From JBGRQB01 sp041725875 (lineage in GTDB: Bacteria > Bacteroidota > Ignavibacteria > Ignavibacteriales > Melioribacteraceae): DNA of 11,873 bases. The position numbers were made by a program, and so were the translations under genes. Under the pieces are notes generated by a model. That model saw only the letters and a program-made list of their open reading frames with translations, was not told the origin of the DNA and did not search any database. The stretch's first letter is position 1. Each line of letters opens with the position of its first letter. Shown piece after piece: positions 1-6,917 of the stretch. The stretch spans positions 1 through 11,873 of the forward strand of contig JBGRQB010000137.1 of the NCBI GenBank assembly GCA_041725875.1. Direction: 5' to 3'.

Positions 1-2046
1 TGCATCTTCGCCAATTGTTGATTTGAAAGAACCATTATCCTGAGTTCCGCCAACATATTCATCTTTTGTAGGATGTTTGTCAGCACCGTAAAACTGCGTT
101 GAGTTAAAGCCGTTTGTCGGCTGTATCCAGTTTGCACCTTTATCATCAGAATAAGCAACACCACCGTCATTACCGTCAATAAATCTGAAAGTAGTATCAC
201 CTGTAACTACTATTGTAAAGTTGTGGTGATCTGCGTGAGTATATTGAGGATGTTTTACATCTCTCCACCAGTCTGTTAATCTTGTAAAGAATGCTTTTCC
301 TGATTCAACTTTACCATAATCAACTGTTAACTTTGCACTTGGTAATGCTGAAGGATTCCAGCTTGATTCAGTAGCTGCATATAGCCACATTGAGTAAATA
401 TTCTTATAAAGGAAACCGTCATCTTTTGCAAGATTGGCATCAGCTGATTCAGAATATTCAACTGCATTTACTGATAAATATTCTCTTGTAAGATTATTTT
501 TATCATAAGGGATTAAATCAAACTCACCATTTTTAGCCCAGTCACGGAATGAAAGGGAAAGCTGTTTGTTGTTAACGATATCCCAAACCTGGAAAGGAAC
601 TTCAATATAATCTTTATATTCGTACTGACCAGAAGTGCTGTTTCTTTCAAAGCGGTAAGCTTTCTGAGTAAGACCATTTCCGAATCTTAATTCAACTGAA
701 ACAAAATCTTCAGGCTGTACATCTACTACATCTTTGTACCAGCTTGCATCATAAAAATCTGAGCCTTTTCCTAAACCGCCGCCTGCAGCAGGACCGCCCC
801 AGTTTACAAATTTAAATATTGCATCTGTATTTTCTTTTAGAACATCTTTAATTCTGTTTTCAGAAGTAATATCAGATGAAACGTCTGCTCTCCAAGTATC
901 AACACCGCCAAGATAAACTATGTTTTCGTCAAACGGATTAACTGCTACAGTATTATCATACCAGCCCTGAGATTTTAGCCATTTAGGGTCTGTAGTGTTA
1001 GTATAATTAATTCTTGTCCAGCTTGCAGCTGCATCAGATGTGCGATAAAGATGTGATTCGCTGCCTGCTTCAACTGAAGCATACAATATTTTTGGATTGC
1101 TGGGTGAGATTCCGATTTCAATTCTTTTTTTAGTTTCAATACCACTTGTTGAAAGTGTCCAGGTTTCACCTGCATCTACAGATTTAAGTACACCCGCACT
1201 TTTTTCAGTAGCATACTGAATACTAAATGAAGTAGGATCTGTAATTATCTGCTGAACTTTGTCACCTGCATCATATACTTTTTTCCAGCTGTTACCGCCA
1301 TCATAAGATTTCATAATTGCAGTATTTGTAGATGCTATAATAATTTTATCATTTGAAGGATCTACAATAAGTCTGTTAACATAACCAAAATCTATATTTC
1401 CGGCAGTTGATTCAAGTTGGAACCAGGTTTCGCCGCGGTCAACAGATTTAAAGATACCGTTACCTTTTATGGCTCCGCCGCCGCCAAAACCTTCACCTGT
1501 ACCTGCGTACATAATATATGGATTTGATTTTGCCTGAACTAGCGAAGTAGTTGCAAGATTAAGATTTTTGAAAGTTTTTTCTGTCCAGCTAACACCGGCA
1601 TTAACAGTTTTCCAAATACCGCCGCCTGCAGAACCTGCATACCAGGTATTGTTAGTTTTGTCTGAAACATCAACTATAATACCTCTTGTACGACCACTAA
1701 CATTACCCGGACCTCTTTCTTTCCAGACAATGTTATCGTTTCTTTTTGATAAACCGACAGCTCTTACTGCTTTTTCATACTCGTTAAAAGTATAGTTTAA
1801 TTCATAATCAGATTCACTCTGACCCTTTTTAGTTCTTATCTGAGCATGAAACTTTTCAAACATATCAGGTTTGTCAAAAGGCATCAACCCTTTCATTTTC
1901 TTTTTACGCTCAGAAAATACTTTTGCTGTTTCTGTTTTTTTGATTTTTGATTGGTTGGTTGTCGCATCTTCAGTGTTGTTATTGAAGAACATTACTCCCG
2001 AAATAACCACTGCTGAAGACAGAGTTACTAGTAAAGATTTTTTCAT
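1..2046 (-). CDS. Exported BNR/Asp-box (VPS10/sortilin-like) beta-propeller protein, C-terminus cut by window edge
   Basis: The frame is open from ATG at 2046 to base 1 (682 codons), so the C-terminus is missing. A strong AAGGAG ribosome site lies 5 bases before the start. The N-terminus (MKKSLLVTLSSAVVISGV) looks like a signal peptide, so export is inferred. Asp-box-type repeats (S-x-D-x-G-x-T/S-W) are visible with Trp near residues 154, 208, 254, 296, 343 and 640, for example SVDRGETW, SYDGGNSW and SVDAGETW. A HADHH motif and FIDGNDGGVAYSDD sit near residues 605-635, as in the large BNR/VPS10-like 'glycosyl hydrolase' propeller proteins of Bacteroidota and relatives. These are named for their fold; enzymatic activity is usually unproven. 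About 200 residues (roughly 395-590) between the fifth and sixth visible repeats lack Asp-boxes and may be an inserted domain. Many relatives end in a type IX secretion sorting domain, but that end is outside the window. Confidence 0.85.
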   Translation of the reverse strand, partial: MKKSLLVTLSSAVVISGVMFFNNNTEDATTNQSKIKKTETAKVFSERKKKMKGLMPFDKPDMFEKFHAQIRTKKGQSESDYELNYTFNEYEKAVRAVGLSKRNDNIVWKERGPGNVSGRTRGIIVDVSDKTNNTWYAGSAGGGIWKTVNAGVSWTEKTFKNLNLATTSLVQAKSNPYIMYAGTGEGFGGGGAIKGNGIFKSVDRGETWFQLESTAGNIDFGYVNRLIVDPSNDKIIIASTNTAIMKSYDGGNSWKKVYDAGDKVQQIITDPTSFSIQYATEKSAGVLKSVDAGETWTLSTSGIETKKRIEIGISPSNPKILYASVEAGSESHLYRTSDAAASWTRINYTNTTDPKWLKSQGWYDNTVAVNPFDENIVYLGGVDTWRADVSSDITSENRIKDVLKENTDAIFKFVNWGGPAAGGGLGKGSDFYDASWYKDVVDVQPEDFVSVELRFGNGLTQKAYRFERNSTSGQYEYKDYIEVPFQVWDIVNNKQLSLSFRDWAKNGEFDLIPYDKNNLTREYLSVNAVEYSESADANLAKDDGFLYKNIYSMWLYAATESSWNPSALPSAKLTVDYGKVESGKAFFTRLTDWWRDVKHPQYTHADHHNFTIVVTGDTTFRFIDGNDGGVAYSDDKGANWIQPTNGFNSTQFYGADKHPTKDEYVGGTQDNGSFKSTIGEDA

Positions 2047-2055
2047 AAAATCTCC

Positions 2056-2481
2056 TTATTTATTTTTGCGAGGCAATATGTTACTAAGACTATTACGGAT
2101 ATCTATATACCTTACCCTTAGTTCTTCATTCGATTTTTCATTTGTTGTTAACATTTCAGGGGTGGAAAAAATTTTCAGTTTATAATTATCTTCCCAATAG
2201 ACACTTGAATTATCAAGTTTTTTCTCAAGAATAAGCTGCTGTTTTTTGATGTCAAAAACTAAGAAATGGAGTTTCATAATTTTGTCGTTTGTAGACATAT
2301 CAGCTTTTTTGATCCAAAACAATAGCCTACTGCCATCAGGGTTTTCAGCCACTTTAAAGTCTTTACCAAGCTTTTCAATTGCAATGGTTTTAACAGATTT
2401 TTTCTGTACCGGAGGATCGGTTTTACCGGTTGAACAGGAGGTAATTAAAAAAGAGATAACAAGAGCCCAAAATATTTTCAT
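2056..2481 (-). CDS. Small predicted lipoprotein, function unknown
   Basis: This encodes 141 residues. The start is placed at ATG 2481 because the protein then begins MKIFWALVISFLITSC, a short type II signal peptide with lipobox ITSC and lipidated Cys16; TGAGGA lies just upstream. A longer in-frame reading (to 2556) would bury the signal peptide and is rejected. After the Cys comes a polar, Lys-rich linker, then a segment with alternating hydrophobic residues (FLVFDIKKQQLILEKKL) that is probably beta-rich. I do not recognise the domain. The stop codon TAA (2058-2056) is part of the TAAGGAG sequence that serves as the ribosome site of the following propeller gene, 9 bases on. The two are therefore probably cotranscribed, and the lipoprotein may act with that exported protein at the envelope. 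This link is inference from spacing only. Confidence 0.8.
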   Translation of the reverse strand: MKIFWALVISFLITSCSTGKTDPPVQKKSVKTIAIEKLGKDFKVAENPDGSRLLFWIKKADMSTNDKIMKLHFLVFDIKKQQLILEKKLDNSSVYWEDNYKLKIFSTPEMLTTNEKSNEELRVRYIDIRNSLSNILPRKNK

Positions 2482-2583
2482 ATTTTCCTCAGAGGTTAAG
2501 TATTTGTATCGGGGATTAACGCTTTTCAAATTACAAATCTGAAGGATTACAAGCAACAGTTTTGTATGAAAATAAAAATTAAA

Positions 2584-4233
2584 TTATGAGTTAAAATTTC
2601 TTAACTCCAATTCAGATATTGAGGTGTATTTATCCAGTGGGAAAATTTCTATTTTGTTGCGGTTTTTTGCAAGCCAGCTCAATGCAATTTTGGTTCTTTC
2701 CAGATCACGTTCCTCGAGCTGCTCATATAAAGATATTGTTCCGTTAAAATAATCTTCAAGCGCTTCGTCAAAGTAATCTTTTTCCTGACTTGGATCATTT
2801 TTGATAAAAACTTTCCCCTGAAGCATCAGTATGTAATCTTTTTTTTCATAGCCTTTTATTTCAATCAGCACATTTGCGCGATTGATCGGCTCGGCCAATA
2901 TTGCAGATTTATCAAGTTGTTTCAGTATCCTCTGAACCGTGTCTCTTATTTCAGCAGCTTCTTCATATTTCTGGTTTTCTGAAAGTTCTTTCATTTTATT
3001 GAGCAGACGATTAACCGCTGCCTGATTTTGTCCGCCTAAAAATTGATATACACAGTCAAGTTCATCCTGATAATCTTCTGGAATTTCATTTATGCAGGGA
3101 GCCAGACAACGTTCAATATCGTGTAAATAACAGACTCGCTTTTTCTTAAAATCTTTTTCCTTACATTCTCTCAACTGATAGGTTTTGCTTGCAATATCAA
3201 TAAGATATTGGGGAATGTCTCTTTTTATATATGGACCAAAATAATCGTTATCGTCAAAATCAAATTTGGTTGTTGATTTCAGAACCGGATAATCATTTGA
3301 TTTATCTATTTTTACAAAATAGGTTTGTCCATATTTTTTTAACATCCGGTTGTAAGTCGGGTTATGAACCTTAATCAGTTCCGCTTCCGTAATTAATGCA
3401 GTCAACTCCGAATTTGTAACTTTAAAGCCCAGACGCGAAGAAGCATCCACAATTTTTTTTGCTTTGGTAATAGCTGTATTTGAGAAATAGTTGCTGACTC
3501 TTTTTTTCAGCGATTTCGCTTTCCCGATATAAAAAACTTTATCTTTTGTGTTTTTGAAGAAATAAACTCCGGGTGCTTTGGGAACCGCGCTCAAATCTTC
3601 GCTCAGTTTCTTTTTTATGATTCGGTAGCTGTTTCTTTTCGGAGTGCTTTGAAAATTGATTACATCTGCAAGAGTTTCAACATCTTGCTCTTCCTGCAAT
3701 TTTTTCAACATTTTTATAAATATTTTGGCAGTAACAGTTGCATCTCCAAGCGCGCGGTGAACATCTTTGTGTCTGACACGCAAATATTTTGTTACAGCTC
3801 CCAATGATTTGCTCGGCAACTCGGGGAAAAGTCTTCTTGCCATTTTTAATGTACAGATTCCTTCAATTTGAGGAGCTTGCAAATCCAGACGCTCATATTC
3901 GCAATTCAGAAAAGAGCGGTCAAAAGGAAGATTATGAGCTACCAGAATTGTTCCTTCCAAAAATTTTGAAACTTCCGGTTCAATTTGATCAAAAAGAGGA
4001 GCTTGCGATACATTAGCGTTTGTTATTCCGGTCAATCTGGTTATATGATAGGGAACATACATCTCGGGATTTATAAAAGTGCTGAATGTATCAACCACTT
4101 TTAGCTTTTTTACCCGTACCAGTCCGATCTCTATTGCTCTGCCTGTTTTTGCGGAAGTGCCTGTTGTTTCAAAATCGAGCACGGAAAACTCAGCATCTTT
4201 TAATGGTATGTCAACTAATTCCAGATTTTGCAT
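2584..4233 (-). CDS. DEDDh 3'-5' exonuclease fused to UvrC-like GIY-YIG endonuclease half
   Basis: This encodes 549 residues from ATG 4233. Domain 1 (about 10-180) is a DnaQ/PolC-epsilon-like exonuclease with all acidic residues visible: D20 and E22 in LDFETTG, D105 in AHNLPFD, H159 and D164 in HRALGDA. Domain 2 (about 215-295) is GIY-YIG: GVY 222-224, YIG 235-237, R245 and E283. Next come four Cys (357, 368, 376, 380) spaced like the cluster-binding Cys of UvrC, then a UVR-type helix pair (about 411-440, KYEEAAEIRD) of the sort that contacts UvrB. The RNase H-like second nuclease domain and HhH tail of UvrC are absent, so this is not UvrC. It resembles the exonuclease plus Cho-like fusions annotated in actinobacteria and Bacteroidota. 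A DNA repair role is inferred. A longer frame exists to a TTG at 4329, but those 32 residues precede the exonuclease fold and look non-conserved. Neither start has a clear ribosome site, so the start is uncertain. Confidence 0.9.
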   Translation of the reverse strand: MQNLELVDIPLKDAEFSVLDFETTGTSAKTGRAIEIGLVRVKKLKVVDTFSTFINPEMYVPYHITRLTGITNANVSQAPLFDQIEPEVSKFLEGTILVAHNLPFDRSFLNCEYERLDLQAPQIEGICTLKMARRLFPELPSKSLGAVTKYLRVRHKDVHRALGDATVTAKIFIKMLKKLQEEQDVETLADVINFQSTPKRNSYRIIKKKLSEDLSAVPKAPGVYFFKNTKDKVFYIGKAKSLKKRVSNYFSNTAITKAKKIVDASSRLGFKVTNSELTALITEAELIKVHNPTYNRMLKKYGQTYFVKIDKSNDYPVLKSTTKFDFDDNDYFGPYIKRDIPQYLIDIASKTYQLRECKEKDFKKKRVCYLHDIERCLAPCINEIPEDYQDELDCVYQFLGGQNQAAVNRLLNKMKELSENQKYEEAAEIRDTVQRILKQLDKSAILAEPINRANVLIEIKGYEKKDYILMLQGKVFIKNDPSQEKDYFDEALEDYFNGTISLYEQLEERDLERTKIALSWLAKNRNKIEIFPLDKYTSISELELRNFNS

Positions 4234-4391
4234 ATCAAAAAAATAGAAAAAGGAGAAACAATTTACAATGGATAACCAATTCAAAATGTCTGGCAATAAA
4301 TAAACGTGGTAGTCGTCGCATTTTAACAAGTCAAAATTTGTGTCAGATTGTGATTTTCCATTCAGTTAAATCGACTCTGATTCCTCTTTAA

Positions 4392-4413
4392 AGGCCACTT
4401 AGAGGCCAGTTAG
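4392..4413. repeat. Tandem 11-bp direct repeat
   Basis: Two adjacent 11-base units, AGGCCACTTAG (4392-4402) and AGGCCAGTTAG (4403-4413), differ at one position. They lie in the intergenic region upstream of the exonuclease fusion gene on its strand, in a patch richer in G+C than its surroundings. They could be a chance duplication or a tandem protein binding site; nothing in the sequence decides between these. Confidence 0.5.
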
Positions 4414-4496
4414 AACGGAGTTACACCGGGTCTGGAGTGGATCTGGGCTATAGAAAGTGTTGTGAGCAAACTTGTTATTCGAAGAAGTTTTTCTTG

Positions 4497-4520
4497 CATA
4501 ATGAACATATGTTCATTATG
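4497..4520. promoter_or_regulatory. Perfect 24-bp palindrome, putative operator copy 1
   Basis: These 24 bases equal their own reverse complement. The core TGAACATATGTTCA (4502-4515) recurs at 4528-4541, 26 bases further on centre to centre. The TGAACA/TGTTCA half-sites resemble ArsR/SmtB-family operators, which are built on TGAA...TTCA arms. The binding protein is unknown and no regulator gene is in the window. It lies upstream of the DUF5320/MinD/NifX operon, so repression of that operon is inferred. Confidence 0.65.
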
Positions 4521-4527
4521 TTTGTTT

Positions 4528-4541
4528 TGAACATATGTTCA
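4528..4541. promoter_or_regulatory. 14-bp palindrome TGAACATATGTTCA, putative operator copy 2
   Basis: This is an exact second copy of the core of the 4497-4520 palindrome. It ends 16 bases before a TATAAT box, so it covers the place where a -35 element would lie. Binding here could block RNA polymerase. The 26-base centre spacing is about 2.5 helical turns, which would put two bound dimers on roughly opposite faces of the DNA. Confidence 0.65.
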
Positions 4542-4557
4542 TAATTGTGAAAGTACT

Positions 4558-4563
4558 TATAAT
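4558..4563 (+). promoter_or_regulatory. Putative -10 box TATAAT of the Orp-like operon
   Basis: A consensus TATAAT lies 69 bases before the ATG of the first operon gene. No good TTGACA stands at the usual spacing; that position is taken by the second palindrome. Bacteroidota-type organisms often use a different promoter consensus, so this is a suggestion only. Confidence 0.4.
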
Positions 4564-4631
4564 ATTGACTCAATAAAATTCATAAAAGGAAGTTGAGCTG
4601 TTTTGCTTCACAAAATAAACAGGAGGTAATT

Positions 4632-4826
4632 ATGCCATTTGGTGACGGAACTGGTCCAAACGGACAGGCAGGCAGAGGATGTTGTGCAAGAAATAGAACA
4701 ACGGATCGTCAAATTTCCCAAAAGGAAAAAATAAAGAAAAATTCAGGGAAAAAACTGAAAAACAGATTTTGCAGAAGACAGGATATAAATACAGTTGATA
4801 CTAATCCCGGGCAAAATGGAAAATAG
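4632..4826 (+). CDS. Small DUF5320-like protein, first gene of the Orp-like operon
   Basis: This encodes 64 residues from ATG 4632, chosen because a perfect AGGAGG (4621-4626) stands 5 bases upstream. An in-frame extension to 4593 would overrun that site. The N-terminus MPFGDGTGPNGQAGRGCC matches the opening of small DUF5320-type proteins (MPxGDGTGPxGxGPMTGRGxGxC), shortened by loss of the GPMT stretch. The rest is Lys/Arg-rich and has no recognised domain. It has three Cys (the CC pair and one in NRFCRRQ). Such proteins regularly accompany NifX-fold and MinD-like genes in anaerobes, and the same neighbours follow here. Their function is not established; a role in holding or delivering metal-sulfur clusters is speculation from the glycines, cysteines and context. 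The next gene starts 21 bases after the stop. Confidence 0.75.
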   Translation: MPFGDGTGPNGQAGRGCCARNRTTDRQISQKEKIKKNSGKKLKNRFCRRQDINTVDTNPGQNGK

Positions 4827-4847
4827 AAGAATTCAGAGAGACGGGAT

Positions 4848-5702
4848 ATGATAGTTTCTATTGCCAGTGGTAAAGGCGGAACCGGAAAAACAACACTTTC
4901 AGTGAACCTCGCAAAGTTTTTGACAGATGTTAAACATTTTGAAGTTACTCTTGCCGATCTTGACGTTGAAGAACCAAATTCTAATTTATTTTTAAACCTG
5001 ACCAAGATTCAGAATTTTTCTACACACAAAAGTGTTCCGGAATGGAACGAAGACTTGTGTTCTTTATGTGAAAGATGTCAGGACAGATGTAGATTCAATT
5101 CTATACTTAAGATATCAAATTCAATTATAATTTTTCCTGAAATGTGCCACAGTTGTTTTTTATGTTCCGATTTATGTGTGTCAGATGCCCTTAAAATGAA
5201 AAAAATACGTATAGGTGAGATAAACCATCATAAGGAGGGCAGATTTAATTTTGTTGAAGGCCGACTGGATACGGGACAGGAAATGCCCACTCCGCAAATA
5301 AAACAAACTATAGAATATGTAAAATCAATTTCGAAAAACAAAATCACTATTTTCGATGCTCCTCCGGGAACTTCCTGTTCGATGGTGGAAGTAACTAAAA
5401 ATTCCGATTTCGTAATACTTGTTTCTGAACCAACTGCTTTCGGATTATATGATCTTAAACTGGCTGTTGAAACTGTAAGAGATTTACAAAAACCTTTTGC
5501 CGTGGTGATTAATAAGTATGGCATAGGAGATGAAAAAATAGAAAAGTATTGCCGGAATGAATCGATCGATATTATTTCCAGAATTCCTCACAGCATAAAT
5601 ATTGCAAAGAAATATTCCCGGGGAGAGTTGATATATGATTTACCCGAAGTTAATTCAGAGCTGCATAAAATAGTTCAGGCTTTCCCGGAGGAAAAATTAT
5701 GA
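4848..5702 (+). CDS. MinD/Mrp-superfamily P-loop ATPase with inserted ferredoxin domain (copy 1)
   Basis: This encodes 284 residues. The deviant Walker A motif is at 8-15 (GKGGTGKT, signature Lys9 and Lys14), with D37/D39 in the ADLDVEEPN segment and switch II DAPPGTSC at 170-177. Inserted between them are two Cys4 ferredoxin motifs, CSLCERCQDRC (C71, 74, 77, 81) and CHSCFLCSDLC (C100, 103, 106, 110), which should bind two [4Fe-4S] clusters. Neither fourth Cys is followed by the usual Pro. This is the family annotated 'MinD superfamily P-loop ATPase containing an inserted ferredoxin domain'. It is cytosolic and presumably couples ATP hydrolysis to cluster transfer or partner binding; the exact reaction is unknown. 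It is a tandem paralogue of the next gene, which it overlaps by ATGA, so the two products are probably made together and may form a heterodimer. The ribosome site before its ATG is weak (ACGGGAT). Confidence 0.93.
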   Translation: MIVSIASGKGGTGKTTLSVNLAKFLTDVKHFEVTLADLDVEEPNSNLFLNLTKIQNFSTHKSVPEWNEDLCSLCERCQDRCRFNSILKISNSIIIFPEMCHSCFLCSDLCVSDALKMKKIRIGEINHHKEGRFNFVEGRLDTGQEMPTPQIKQTIEYVKSISKNKITIFDAPPGTSCSMVEVTKNSDFVILVSEPTAFGLYDLKLAVETVRDLQKPFAVVINKYGIGDEKIEKYCRNESIDIISRIPHSINIAKKYSRGELIYDLPEVNSELHKIVQAFPEEKL

Positions 5703-6577
5703 AAGAACTGGTTATCATATCTGGTAAAGGCGGAACCGGAAAAACTTCTTTTGCATCTGCATTTTCCAGCCTGGGAGGTGAAAAAGTTACTGTTGCAGAT
5801 TGTGATGTTGATGCAGCTGATATGCACATACTGCTCGATCCGCAAGTAAAAAAGACAGAAAATTTTTACAGCGGATATTATGCTGATATCGATCAGGAAA
5901 AGTGCAATTTGTGTATGAAATGTATTGAAATATGCAAATTTGATGCAATATCAAAAACAAATAAACAGTTGAAAGTTGATGAAATCAATTGTGAAGGGTG
6001 TGGTTACTGTTTTGAGATTTGTCCGTCAAATTCAATCAAACTGCAAAAAAACCACACAGGAAAAATAATTTCTTCAGTATCCCGTTTCGGAAATAAATTC
6101 GTTTACGGAAAATTGAATACCGGAGCGGAAAATTCAGGCAGGTTAGTTGCAGAAGTTAAAAACAGAGCAAGAGTTTTTGCCAAAGTTGAGGATGAGCAAT
6201 TAATAATTGTAGATGGTTCACCCGGAATCGGCTGTCCCGTTATTTCCTCAATAGCCGGGGCAAATTTAGTGTTACTGGTTACAGAACCTACAGTATCAGG
6301 CATTCACGATTTACGCAGAATATCCGAAGTTATTGAAAAATTCAAGATTCCTGCAATTTGTATAATCAACAAATCTGATCTGAATTCTGATAATACAAGA
6401 AAAATTAAAGATTTTCTGGATGCTAAAAATATAAATTTAGTCGGTGAAATTAAGTATTCTGAAATTTTCCCGATGGCAATATCCGACGGGAAAACAATTA
6501 TCGAATTTTCAGAAGAATTAAAAACAGAAGTAGAAAAAATTTGGGAATTAATAAAACAAAAAATAGAGGAATGTTAA
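5699..6577 (+). CDS. MinD/Mrp-superfamily P-loop ATPase with inserted ferredoxin domain (copy 2)
   Basis: This encodes 292 residues. Its ATG overlaps the stop of copy 1 (ATGA), with GGAGG at 5687-5691 inside the end of that gene. Walker A is GKGGTGKT at 9-16 (Lys10, Lys15); ADCDVDAAD follows at 33-41; switch II is DGSPGIGCP at 172-180. The ferredoxin insert has CNLCMKCIEIC (C69, 72, 75, 79) and CEGCGYCFEIC (C98, 101, 104, 108), the second followed by the classic Pro. The extra Cys179 after switch II is also found in many Mrp/Nbp35-type proteins. The sequence is clearly homologous to copy 1 but diverged, so this is not a recent duplication. Orp-type operons of sulfate reducers also encode MinD-like ATPases of this kind next to a NifX-fold protein. 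The following gene starts after a single base. Confidence 0.93.
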   Translation: MKELVIISGKGGTGKTSFASAFSSLGGEKVTVADCDVDAADMHILLDPQVKKTENFYSGYYADIDQEKCNLCMKCIEICKFDAISKTNKQLKVDEINCEGCGYCFEICPSNSIKLQKNHTGKIISSVSRFGNKFVYGKLNTGAENSGRLVAEVKNRARVFAKVEDEQLIIVDGSPGIGCPVISSIAGANLVLLVTEPTVSGIHDLRRISEVIEKFKIPAICIINKSDLNSDNTRKIKDFLDAKNINLVGEIKYSEIFPMAISDGKTIIEFSEELKTEVEKIWELIKQKIEEC

Positions 6578-6578
6578 G

Positions 6579-6917
6579 ATGAAAATTTTGTTTACAACAA
6601 ACGGCAGTACCTGGGATTCTTTAATTGATGCCAGATTTGGCAGAACTACCGGGTTTCTTCTTTTGGAAGAAAACGATAACTCTCTCAGGTATTTTGATAA
6701 TTCAATAAACCAGCAAGCTGCACACGGAGCCGGTTTGCAGACTGTAAAAACTGTACTTGAAATTAAACCTGATATCGTGATAACAGGTAACGGTCCGGGA
6801 GAAAAAGCTGATGCCCTGATTAAGGATTCTGATATAAAAATTTACACAGGTGCTGGTGATATGACGGTAAAAGATGCATATGAAATATTTAAGCAGAACA
6901 AATTGCCTTTATTTTAA
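6579..6917 (+). CDS. NifX/NifB-fold (dinitrogenase iron-molybdenum cofactor family) protein, Orp-like
   Basis: This encodes 112 residues, the usual size of a single-domain NifX-like protein. Recognisable family features are the first strand MKILFTTNG, the DARFGRTTGFLL segment, HGAG in the middle, and GNGPGEKADALI followed by IKIYTGA. The fold (RNase H-like) binds iron-molybdenum or other metal-sulfur clusters in NifX, NafY and NifB; the Orp protein of Desulfovibrio carries an unusual Mo-Cu sulfide cluster. No Cys is present, so any cluster would have to be held non-covalently or by other ligands. No nitrogenase gene is visible, so a nitrogen fixation role is not supported. It follows the second ATPase by 1 base, with GAGGA upstream, and is the last gene of the operon; a hairpin follows at 6951. 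Confidence 0.9.
   Translation: MKILFTTNGSTWDSLIDARFGRTTGFLLLEENDNSLRYFDNSINQQAAHGAGLQTVKTVLEIKPDIVITGNGPGEKADALIKDSDIKIYTGAGDMTVKDAYEIFKQNKLPLF

Larger units (their letters stand above)
4234..4631. other. Divergent intergenic region between the exonuclease fusion and the Orp-like operon
   Basis: About 400 bases without a credible gene. Reading rightward it holds a small tandem repeat (4392-4413), a locally more GC-rich patch (about 4390-4450), two palindromes (4497-4541), a TATAAT box (4558-4563) and an AGGAGG ribosome site (4621-4626) for the first operon gene. It must contain promoters for both directions, but I see no convincing leftward promoter for the exonuclease fusion gene. Open frames that cross this region start or end inside the neighbouring gene and resemble no family. 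Confidence 0.7.

Noticed and set aside
1568..2185. Plus-strand open frames opposite the propeller and lipoprotein genes
   Set aside because: They are antisense to well-supported genes, lack ribosome sites and resemble no family.
2246..2542. 98-residue plus-strand frame starting MMSKTKKW
   Set aside because: It lies wholly antisense to the lipoprotein, whose signal peptide, lipobox and ribosome site are convincing.
4234..4329. 32-residue N-terminal extension of the exonuclease fusion from a TTG
   Set aside because: It precedes the start of the exonuclease fold, is hydrophobic and low in information, and has no better ribosome site than ATG 4233.
4086..4391. 101-residue plus-strand frame running out of the exonuclease gene into the spacer
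   Set aside because: Most of it is antisense to the exonuclease motif I region, with no recognisable domain or ribosome site.
4497..4541. Palindromes as transposon ends or recombination sites
   Set aside because: No transposase or integrase and no target duplication are seen; the position next to a -10 box fits an operator better.
4632..6917. Nitrogenase cofactor or septum-placement operon
   Set aside because: The NifX fold and MinD-like folds alone do not show this: no nitrogenase, NifB radical SAM, MinC or MinE gene is present, and the ATPases carry ferredoxin inserts absent from true MinD.
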